Positions 58,002-64,000 of a DNA stretch of 64,000 bases are shown piece after piece. Source of the DNA: VRUE01 sp963796705 (GTDB taxonomy: Bacteria; Actinomycetota; Thermoleophilia; Solirubrobacterales; 70-9); NCBI GenBank assembly GCA_963796705.1, contig CAWCMK010000002.1:558001-622000 (forward strand), read 5' to 3'. Position numbers and translations under genes: made by a program. Positions within the stretch are counted from its first letter, which is position 1. Each line of letters opens with the position of its first letter. Under the pieces are notes generated by a model. That model had not been told where the DNA came from. It ran no database searches and was given only the letters and a program-made list of their open reading frames with translations.

Positions 58002-60128
58002 TTGGTGCGCTCCTTCGCCGGTGATTCTGAACTGAGCGCGACCGAGCTTCGCGCCGCCCCGGTGCACACGCCGCGCCCGAGTGCGCTCGAGGTTCCTCTG
58101 ACCGAGCTCTCCGGGGTCGGGCCGAAGCTCGCGCGGGCGGCCGCCGACGCGGGTATCGCGACCCTCGGTGAGCTGCTGACCCGCCTTCCCCACAGCCACC
58201 GCGATCGGGTCGTGATCCCCCTCGCCGAGCTTCAGAGGGGGGCGACGGGAACCGTCGAGGTGCAGGTGTTGGGCAACCCGCCCCGACCCTTCCGACGCCG
58301 CGGTCTCTCGATCACCGCGGTCAAGGTCGGCGATGAATCCGCTTCCCTGCGGGCCAGCTGGTTCAACCAACCGTGGGTTGCTCCGAAGTTGACGCCCGGC
58401 GCCCGCCTCCTGCTGACGGGCTCGCGGGACGCCCGCGGCCTGCGGGTCTCCGAGTACGAATTTCTCTCCGGTGGCGACGCGGAAGCCGGCAGGTTTCTCC
58501 CCGTGCATCCGGCGACCGAGCGGCTGAAGCCGCGCCGGATCAGGGAATGGATCGAGCGGGCATTGCCGCTCGCGGCCAATCTGGTGGAGCCGCTGCCGGC
58601 CGAGCTGCGCGCCCGGCGGCGGCTGGCCGGGATCGCCGATGCGATTGCGGCGGTTCATTTTCCCGCGGCAGAGGCGGACCTTGAGGAGGCTCGTAGGAGG
58701 CTCAAGTTCGAGGATCTATTCCTCTACCAGGCGGTCCTCGCGACCCGCCGGGCCGCGCGCCGCTCGGCCGGGCCGGCGCCGCGTCTGGGCCGTCCGGGGG
58801 ACCTGGTCGAGCGCTGGATCGGCTCGCTCCCCTTCGAGCCCACCGCCGATCAGCTCTCGGCCTGCGAGGACCTCGACGCCGATCTGGATTCCGGCGAGCC
58901 GATGGCACGGCTGCTGATGGGTGAGGTCGGTTCGGGCAAGACCGTGGTTGCCCTCTACGCGATGCTGCGGGCGCTGGAAGCGGGTTGCCAGGCGGTCCTG
59001 ATGGCGCCGACCGAGACGCTCGCCGAGCAGCACGCGGCGACCCTTGACCGCCTGCTCGGGGCGGAGCCGATCCAGTTCACGCTGCTGACCGGGGCGACGC
59101 CGGCGCCGCGCCGCCGCGAGGCCCTCGGGCGGCTGGCCAGTGGTGAGCTTGGCCTCGCCGTGGGAACCCATGCGCTGATTGAGCCCGAGGTCCGCTTTGC
59201 GCGGCTCGGCGTCTGCGTCGTCGATGAGCAGCACCGCTTCGGCGTCGCCCAGCGGCGGGCGCTTGACGCAAAGGGGGTGGAGGGGATGGTGCCGCACGTC
59301 CTGCACATGACCGCGACGCCGATTCCCCGGACCCTCTCGCTGACCACCTACGGCGACCTCGAGACGACCGCGCTGAGTGAGCTGCCGGCCGGCCGCCGGC
59401 CGATCGAGACCCGGGTCGTCCCCGAGGCGGAGCGTTCCGGGGCCTACCAGCTCCTGCGCCGGCGGCTGGGAGAGGGTCGTCAGGCCTACGTCGTGTGTCC
59501 GCTCGTCTCGGAGTCCGAGAAGGTCGGTGGCAGGGCGGCCGAGCGGGAGGCCCAGCGGCTTGCCGAGGGCGAGCTGCGGGGCTTCGCGCTGGGCGTCCTG
59601 CATGGGCAGATGCCGACCCCCGCCAAGGCGGCTGCGATGCAGGCCTTCGCCGCGGGAGAGACCCAGGTGCTTGTTGCGACGACGGTGATCGAGGTCGGGA
59701 TCGATGTTCCCAACGCCACCGTGATGATCATCGAGGGGGCCGAGCGCTACGGCGTCTCCCAACTGCACCAGTTGCGCGGTCGGGTCGGTCGCGGCGAGCA
59801 CCAATCCCAGTGCCTGCTGTTCTGCGAAGGGGCCGGTGAGCTCGCCCGGCGTCGCCTCGACGCCGTGGCCGCGCACAATGACGGCTTCAGGCTGGCCGAG
59901 ATCGACCTCGCCCTGCGCGGCGAGGGCGAGCTGCTGGGCACGCGCCAGCACGGCCTGCCGCGCTTTGCGGCGGCCGAGCTACCCGAGGACACGCCGCTGC
60001 TGCTCGCCGCTCGCGAGGAGCTGATGGTCCTGCTGCGCCGTCACGGCACCCTGGCGGCCCCCGAGCTGGGGCCGCTGCTGGTGGCCGCGCGGCGGCGCTT
60101 TGGGGTCGCTGATTCGATAACCATCTAG
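58002..60128 (+). CDS. recG: ATP-dependent DNA helicase RecG
   Basis: Branch-migrating helicase that regresses stalled forks. 708 residues. N-terminal wedge/OB domain (LTELSGVGPKLARAAADAGI, LLTRLPHSHRDR). Walker A LLMGEVGSGKTVVALYAML near residue 307, DEQH box VCVVDEQHRFGVAQRRAL, motif III LHMTATPIPRTLSLTTYGD, C-terminal ATTVIEVGIDVPNATVMII with QLRGRVGRGEHQSQCLL. TTG 58002 directly follows the fakA stop; GTG 58005 is equally possible. rsmD begins 2 bases after the end. Confidence 0.96.
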   Translation: MVRSFAGDSELSATELRAAPVHTPRPSALEVPLTELSGVGPKLARAAADAGIATLGELLTRLPHSHRDRVVIPLAELQRGATGTVEVQVLGNPPRPFRRRGLSITAVKVGDESASLRASWFNQPWVAPKLTPGARLLLTGSRDARGLRVSEYEFLSGGDAEAGRFLPVHPATERLKPRRIREWIERALPLAANLVEPLPAELRARRRLAGIADAIAAVHFPAAEADLEEARRRLKFEDLFLYQAVLATRRAARRSAGPAPRLGRPGDLVERWIGSLPFEPTADQLSACEDLDADLDSGEPMARLLMGEVGSGKTVVALYAMLRALEAGCQAVLMAPTETLAEQHAATLDRLLGAEPIQFTLLTGATPAPRRREALGRLASGELGLAVGTHALIEPEVRFARLGVCVVDEQHRFGVAQRRALDAKGVEGMVPHVLHMTATPIPRTLSLTTYGDLETTALSELPAGRRPIETRVVPEAERSGAYQLLRRRLGEGRQAYVVCPLVSESEKVGGRAAEREAQRLAEGELRGFALGVLHGQMPTPAKAAAMQAFAAGETQVLVATTVIEVGIDVPNATVMIIEGAERYGVSQLHQLRGRVGRGEHQSQCLLFCEGAGELARRRLDAVAAHNDGFRLAEIDLALRGEGELLGTRQHGLPRFAAAELPEDTPLLLAAREELMVLLRRHGTLAAPELGPLLVAARRRFGVADSITI

Positions 60129-60130
60129 CG

Positions 60131-60682
60131 ATGAGGGTGATCGCCGGAGAGCTGAAGGGCCAGAGGCTGTTCGCCCCCCGCGGTCAGCGCGTGAGGCCGA
60201 CCTCCGATCGGGTCCGCGAGGCGACCTTCTCGGCCCTCGGGGAGCGCGTGCTGGGGGCGCGGGTCCTCGATCTGTTCTGCGGCACCGGGGCGCTGGCGAT
60301 CGAGGCGCTCTCGCGCGGCGCCGCCGCCGCGACGCTCGTCGACCGCGACACCCGGCCGGCGCTGGGCAACGTCGTGCGTCTCGGCCTCGGCGAACGCGCG
60401 CAGCTGGTACGGACCGATGTCGGACGCTGGCTCGCGGCCCGCGGCGCGGACCCCGAGGCGGCCGGCTTTGACCTCGTCTTCGTCGACGCCCCCTATAAAC
60501 TCGCCGACCGCGTGGGGCAGGAACTCGAAACCCGGCTACCGGCGCTTCTCGTCCAGGGGGGCAGGGCGATCACCGAGAGCGGCGCCAGGCGCCCGCTGCG
60601 GCTCGGCTCGCTCGAGTGCCTGCGACAGCGCCGCTACGGTGGAACCGAGGTCTCGATCTATCGCCGCTGGGGTGAGGGTTGA
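60131..60682 (+). CDS. rsmD: 16S rRNA (guanine-966-N2)-methyltransferase RsmD
   Basis: 183 residues. N-terminal MRVIAGELKGQRLFAPRG and RPTSDRVREATFSALGE; SAM site VLDLFCGTGALAIEALSRGA near residue 45. The catalytic motif, normally DPPY, reads VFVDAPYKLADRV here (DAPY). ATG 60131. The stop overlaps the coaD ATG (TGATG), continuing the conserved rsmD-coaD pair. Confidence 0.93.
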   Translation: MRVIAGELKGQRLFAPRGQRVRPTSDRVREATFSALGERVLGARVLDLFCGTGALAIEALSRGAAAATLVDRDTRPALGNVVRLGLGERAQLVRTDVGRWLAARGADPEAAGFDLVFVDAPYKLADRVGQELETRLPALLVQGGRAITESGARRPLRLGSLECLRQRRYGGTEVSIYRRWGEG

Positions 60683-61182
60683 TGGAGCGCCCCGACGGCA
60701 CGGTTGTCTGCCCCGGGAGCTATGACCCGGTGACCAACGGACACCTGGACATCATCAGCCGCACCTCGGTGGTCTTCAGGAGGGTGGTGGTCGGCGTCGT
60801 CAACAACCCGCTGCGAAAGCAGAAAACGCTGTTCACGGCCGAGGAGCGCAAGACGTTCATCGAGGAAGCGACCGCCGAGCTGGCCAACGTCGAGGTGCGA
60901 ATCTTCTCCAACCTGCTGGTCGAGTTCGCCCGCGAACTCGAGGCGACCGCGATCGTCAAGGGGCTGCGGGCGATCTCCGACTTCGAGTATGAGTTTGAGA
61001 TGGCCCAGCTGAATCGCAAGCTCGACCCCGGGATCGAGAGCATCTACGTGATTGCCTCCCCCCACTACAGCTTCCTCTCCTCGACCGGCGTCAAGGAAAT
61101 GGCCACCTTCAGAGGCGATGTCTCCGACCTCGTGCCTGCCCCTGTGGCGGCCGCGATGGCGCAGCGCCTTGGCGATAGGTAG
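60682..61182 (+). CDS. coaD: Phosphopantetheine adenylyltransferase
   Basis: Penultimate step of coenzyme A synthesis. 166 residues. Nucleotidyltransferase motif VCPGSYDPVTNGHLDIISRT with the T/HxGH equivalent NGHLD; RKTFIEEATAELANVEVRIF; the conserved VKGLRAISDFEYEFEMAQLN; and the C-terminal FLSSTGVKEMATFRGDVSDL. ATG 60682 overlaps the rsmD stop; TTG 60679 is an in-frame alternative. A 105-base gap follows. Confidence 0.96.
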   Translation: MERPDGTVVCPGSYDPVTNGHLDIISRTSVVFRRVVVGVVNNPLRKQKTLFTAEERKTFIEEATAELANVEVRIFSNLLVEFARELEATAIVKGLRAISDFEYEFEMAQLNRKLDPGIESIYVIASPHYSFLSSTGVKEMATFRGDVSDLVPAPVAAAMAQRLGDR

Positions 61183-61269
61183 GCTTTCGGACGGAATAGC
61201 CGCCGTGGGCGAGAGTTTGCAAAAAGCCGAGGAAATCGCGGCTTCTTCACCAAAAGTGGCTCCGGCACG

Positions 61270-61275
61270 TAGGCT
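61270..61275 (+). promoter_or_regulatory. -10 box upstream of the coiled-coil protein gene
   Basis: TAGGCT ends 12 bases before ATG 61288; a short-leader transcript is likely. The gap 61183-61269 also holds a 6-bp hairpin (AAGCCG/CGGCTT). Confidence 0.4.
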
Positions 61276-61287
61276 TACGACCTGCTG

Positions 61288-61767
61288 ATGGACGTTCTGG
61301 TCCTTATAGACAAGCTGGACGATGTCGTCCACAACGCCCGTGCCGTGCCGCTCACGGACCAGGTGCGCGTGGATCGCGAGGAGATCTACGATCTCCTCGA
61401 TCAGATGCGCGCGACGATCCCAGAGGAGATCAAGCAGGCGCGCTGGATCGTCAAGGAGCGGCAGGAGATGCTGGCCGAGGCCAAACGCGAGGCCGAGCGG
61501 ATCGTGCGCGAGGCGCGCGAGCAGCAGGCTCGGCTGATCTCTGATGAAGAGGTCACCAAGCAGGCCGAGCGCGCCGCCGACGAGATCGTCGAGGACGCGC
61601 GCACCCGTGAGCGGGAGATCCGGCTCGGCGCCGAGGACTACGCCGACGAGATCCTCAACACCCTCGAGGTCAACCTCCAGAAGTTCCTCGCCGCCGTGCA
61701 GCGCGGCCGCGATCGGCTCGCGGGTCGAGACGAGGAACCCGTCGCCGAACTCGACGAGCAGCAGTAG
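61288..61767 (+). CDS. Coiled-coil protein, actinobacterial DivIVA-like / Rv2927c-type
   Basis: 159 residues, highly charged. N-terminal 30 residues MDVLVLIDKLDDVVHNARAV with VDREEIYDLLDQMRATIPEE match a family found near coaD and rpmF in actinobacteria (M. tuberculosis Rv2927c, from memory). A long heptad-rich helix spans about residues 40-145 (EERAEAKREAER-like content, AERIVREAREQQARLISDEE). It resembles ATP-synthase b-subunit stalks and DivIVA-type scaffolds but has no membrane helix. Role unknown; polar or septal scaffold is inference. Confidence 0.8.
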   Translation: MDVLVLIDKLDDVVHNARAVPLTDQVRVDREEIYDLLDQMRATIPEEIKQARWIVKERQEMLAEAKREAERIVREAREQQARLISDEEVTKQAERAADEIVEDARTREREIRLGAEDYADEILNTLEVNLQKFLAAVQRGRDRLAGRDEEPVAELDEQQ

Positions 61768-61808
61768 CCAACGCCCAAAACTCGGGGTGCGCCTCCCGGC
61801 CGCGAGGC

Positions 61809-62333
61809 CTAATCCAGCTTCAGCTGCCTGAGCTTGGCCCAGCGAGGATCGGGCGAGCTGCCGTGATCGTGCTCGCTGGGGTCGGCGTCGTTGAGCGACG
61901 CGCCGCAGACCGGGCACAGTCCGGCGCACTCGGCCCGGCAGAGGAGCGTGGAGGGAACCGCGAGGATCGCCGCATCGTGGGCCCAGCGGCCCAGGTCGAG
62001 GCGATGGCCGCCGCGGTCGACGTAGGGGCTGTGCAGCTCTTCGTCCTCGCTGTCGCGCTGGTCGACCTCGCGCGCCTCAACCTCAAGCTCGACCCGGGCT
62101 GGGTCAAGACAGCGCAAGCAGGGACCCTTGAGGGTCACCGTGAAGCGCAGGTGAAAGGCGTGGCCGCGACTGGGCCGCGAGACATCGAGCCGGACCGCCG
62201 TCGGGTCGGGCTCCAGTTGATAGTGCTGTCCGCCCAGCTCGATTTCTCCCAGGAACACCGGGATCTGCAGGCGAGTGCCCTCACCGAAGCCGAGCGAGAG
62301 CCGATCGAGGTCGATGATGTTGGAAGATTGCAC
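61809..62333 (-). CDS. YceD/DUF177 family protein
   Basis: 174 residues. CLRCLDPARVELEVEAREVD and CRAECAGLCPVCGASLND carry the conserved Cys pairs; HSPYVDRGGHRLDLGRWAHD is the central motif. In most bacteria DUF177 lies directly upstream of rpmF in the same direction and is linked to 23S rRNA or L32 biogenesis. Here it is on the opposite strand, separated from rpmF by a divergent methyltransferase. GTG start at 62333; TAACCT ends 9 bases upstream. Confidence 0.9.
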   Translation of the reverse strand: MQSSNIIDLDRLSLGFGEGTRLQIPVFLGEIELGGQHYQLEPDPTAVRLDVSRPSRGHAFHLRFTVTLKGPCLRCLDPARVELEVEAREVDQRDSEDEELHSPYVDRGGHRLDLGRWAHDAAILAVPSTLLCRAECAGLCPVCGASLNDADPSEHDHGSSPDPRWAKLRQLKLD

Positions 62334-62342
62334 CCTGCGACG

Positions 62343-62348
62343 AGGTTA
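62343..62348 (-). promoter_or_regulatory. -10 box of the DUF177 gene
   Basis: On the minus strand TAACCT ends 9 bases before GTG 62333. Confidence 0.4.
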
Positions 62349-62352
62349 GGCG

Positions 62353-62847
62353 ATGGGCCAATTCGACTGGACACCCGACGAGTACCTGGAGCGAATTCGC
62401 AGGCGTGTGCCGCGCTACGAGGAGCTGCAGGAGCAGGCCGTTGCGGCGATCCCGTTCCCGCCCGAGCGGGTTCTGGAGCTGGGAATGGGGACCGGTGAGA
62501 CGACCCGGCGGCTGATCGAGGCCTACCCCGAGGCCTGGGTGATCGGCCTTGACTCGAGCCCCGACATGGTCTTCCGGGCCCGCCAGACCTATGACGACGT
62601 GCAGCTTGCGCGCATGGAGGATCCGCTTCCCGATGGCCCCTGGGACCTGGTCATCTCGGTGCTCTCAATCGGGGAGCTCGATGCGGTCCAGCGGCGGGCG
62701 CTGTTCCGGCGCGTGCGCGAGCAATCGCGTGCCCTGGTCCTGGGCGATGTCTTTGAGCCGGGGGAGCTCGAGGACGCGCTGGAGGGCTCGGGGGGAGAGG
62801 TCGTCTGGCAAGCTGAGGGACTGGCGGTCCTGCGCGCGGTCTATTGA
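62353..62847 (+). CDS. Class I SAM-dependent methyltransferase
   Basis: 164 residues. SAM-binding motif I VLELGMGTGETTRRLIEAYP near residue 42, acidic motif II IGLDSSPDMVFRAR, and DLVISVLSIGELDAV at motif IV. The domain is short, lacking extra substrate-binding elements, so the substrate cannot be guessed. ATG 62353 lies 19 bases from the divergent DUF177 start. It precedes rpmF by 28 bases. Confidence 0.85.
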   Translation: MGQFDWTPDEYLERIRRRVPRYEELQEQAVAAIPFPPERVLELGMGTGETTRRLIEAYPEAWVIGLDSSPDMVFRARQTYDDVQLARMEDPLPDGPWDLVISVLSIGELDAVQRRALFRRVREQSRALVLGDVFEPGELEDALEGSGGEVVWQAEGLAVLRAVY

Positions 62848-62859
62848 GCCGCGCCCCGC

Positions 62860-62865
62860 TACCAT
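62860..62865 (+). promoter_or_regulatory. -10 box of rpmF
   Basis: TACCAT ends 10 bases before ATG 62876, the same hexamer as at rpmB. Confidence 0.45.
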
Positions 62866-62875
62866 TCCGCGACCG

Positions 62876-63091
62876 ATGGCAGTTCCAAAGAAGAGAACCT
62901 CCAGCGCCCGTCGCGATAAGCGACGCGCCAATCACAAGGCCGGCAAGCCGCGGCTGAATAGCTGCCCGCGGTGTCACAGCCCGCGCCTGCCGCACCGGGT
63001 CTGTCCCACCTGCGGCACCTACGCCGGGCGCGAGGTGATCTCGCAGGCGCCGATCGACCCGACGGCGGGCGCCACCGACAACCAGGAGTGA
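62876..63091 (+). CDS. rpmF: 50S ribosomal protein L32
   Basis: bL32, 71 residues: MAVPKKRTSSARRDKRRANH is the classic start. The zinc-ribbon form with SCPRCHSPRLPHRVCPTCG carries both Cys pairs. The C-terminal tail of about 20 residues is longer than usual. ATG 62876 is chosen because homology starts there; the frame is open far upstream. Its stop codon overlaps the plsX ATG, the conserved rpmF-plsX coupling. Confidence 0.96.
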   Translation: MAVPKKRTSSARRDKRRANHKAGKPRLNSCPRCHSPRLPHRVCPTCGTYAGREVISQAPIDPTAGATDNQE

Positions 63092-64000
63092 TGCCGGCTC
63101 CAAAGGGGGGCGAGGTGACCGTCGCCCTCGACGGCTTCGGCGCCGAGCAGGGGTTTGAGGTGCTCGCCGAGGGGGCTCGCCGGGCCGCGGCCAGCGGGAT
63201 CTCGGTGCGGGTCTTCGGTCCGCCCGCCGAGCTCGGGCTAGAGGAGGAGTCGGGCATCGAGGTCATCGCCACCGAGGAGTGGATCGGCAACGAGGAGGAC
63301 GCCGTCTCGGCGGTCCGCGGGCGAACCGCGGCCTCGGTCGTGCGCGCCGCCGGGTCGGTGGCCGAGGGCGGCGCCGATGCCCTGGTCAGCCACGGTTCGA
63401 CCGGGGCGACGATGGCGGCGGCGACCTTCGGCCTGCGGCGTTTGCGCGGCGTGCAGAGGCCTGCGCTCGCGGTGCGACTGCCGGTGCCGGGCCGGCCCGT
63501 GCTCTTCCTCGATGTCGGGGCAAACGTCGAGGTGCGCGCCCAGCACCTGGTCCAGTTCGGCTTCCTCGGCGCCGCCTTCAGCCAGGCGGTGCTTGGCGTC
63601 GAGCGACCTAGCGTCGCTCTGCTGTCGGTCGGAGAGGAGGCCGGCAAGGGGCGGCAGGAGGTCGCCAGCGCGCACGCGATGCTCGCCAAAGCGCCGGGAA
63701 TCTCGTTTGCCGGCAACGTCGAGGGAGGGGATCTGCCGGGCTCCGTTGCCGATGTGGTCATCACCGACGGGTTCACCGGCAACGTCGCCCTGAAGCTGAT
63801 GGAGGGGACCGTCAAGAAGGTCACCACCGCGATTCGTGACGCCGCCCGTTCCAATCCGCTTGCCGCGACGGGAGGCTTGCTGATGAGGCCGGCGCTTGCG
63901 GGGCTGCGACGCGACCTCCACCCCGACACGACGGGCGGCGCGATCCTGCTCGGGCTACGGCAGATCGCGGTCGTCGGTCACGGCAGCGCCGGGGCGGAGG
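63091..64000 (+). CDS. plsX: Phosphate acyltransferase PlsX (3'-truncated by window edge)
   Basis: Makes acyl phosphate from acyl-ACP for phospholipid synthesis. ATG 63091 overlaps the rpmF stop and the frame stays open to the window end (303 codons seen; family about 330-350). Motifs: HGSTGATMAAATFGLRRLRG, VLFLDVGANVEVRAQHLVQF, VALLSVGEEAGKG, ISFAGNVEGGDLPGSVADVV and VITDGFTGNVALKLMEGT. The N-terminal signature, usually DAMGGD, reads VALDGFGAEQG here. This gene starts the fatty-acid/phospholipid cluster that presumably continues beyond the window. Confidence 0.93.
   Translation, partial: MPAPKGGEVTVALDGFGAEQGFEVLAEGARRAAASGISVRVFGPPAELGLEEESGIEVIATEEWIGNEEDAVSAVRGRTAASVVRAAGSVAEGGADALVSHGSTGATMAAATFGLRRLRGVQRPALAVRLPVPGRPVLFLDVGANVEVRAQHLVQFGFLGAAFSQAVLGVERPSVALLSVGEEAGKGRQEVASAHAMLAKAPGISFAGNVEGGDLPGSVADVVITDGFTGNVALKLMEGTVKKVTTAIRDAARSNPLAATGGLLMRPALAGLRRDLHPDTTGGAILLGLRQIAVVGHGSAGAE

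Overview
The window is 64 kb of high-GC (roughly 70% by eye), densely packed bacterial chromosome. Gene content and order fit an Actinomycetota genome. My best guess is the Thermoleophilia/Solirubrobacterales group: a compact dcw cluster without ftsA, Ku plus a separate LigD-type polymerase, actinobacterial coiled-coil and DUF177 genes near coaD and rpmF, and a basic secreted domain I associate with that group. The phylum is fairly secure; the class is inference. No rRNA, tRNA, CRISPR array, transposase or prophage gene was seen.

Layout. (1) 1-11.6 kb: peptidoglycan and division cluster murF (cut by the window edge)-mraY-[GNAT, membrane protein]-murD-ftsW-murG-murC-murB-ftsQ-like-ftsZ. (2) 11.7-16.2 kb: glycine cleavage gcvT-gcvH and gcvPA-gcvPB, then a GNAT gene. 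(3) 16.8-21.8 kb: divergent ku/ligD-polymerase against a frameshifted FetA/FetB-like ABC pair, then a DHA2 exporter. (4) 21.8-35.1 kb: trpS, a cupin, scpA-scpB-rluB, YjbQ-like, then aromatic synthesis aroH-hisC-DAHP synthase-tyrA-aroA, followed by a hydrolase, cmk, der and metK. (5) 35.1-43.1 kb: saccharopine-dehydrogenase-like and PH-domain genes (minus strand), priA, def-fmt-rsmB, a zinc-ribbon protein, rpe. (6) 43.2-47.5 kb, minus strand: glycosyltransferase, flippase, cation/proton antiporter. (7) 47.6-51.2 kb: riboflavin operon ribD-ribE-ribBA-ribH. (8) 51.2-64 kb: rpmB, two convergent genes of different codon style (secreted hydrolase and MMPL transporter), fakA-recG-rsmD-coaD, a coiled-coil protein, inverted DUF177, a methyltransferase, rpmF and plsX (running off the end).

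Most genes are housekeeping and are translationally coupled by 1-8 bp overlaps; GTG and TTG starts are common. The clearest window-wide pattern is a TANNNT -10 box placed 6-9 bases before the start codon of many operon-leading genes, the signature of leaderless transcripts.

Other points worth attention: a 22-bp TetR-style palindrome beside ribD; an FtsQ-like protein without room for a POTRA domain; a MurC with a shortened central domain; three single-base frameshifts in the ABC pair; a two-gene GAA-rich island between rpmB and fakA; and two acetyltransferase genes whose homology begins upstream of any normal start codon.
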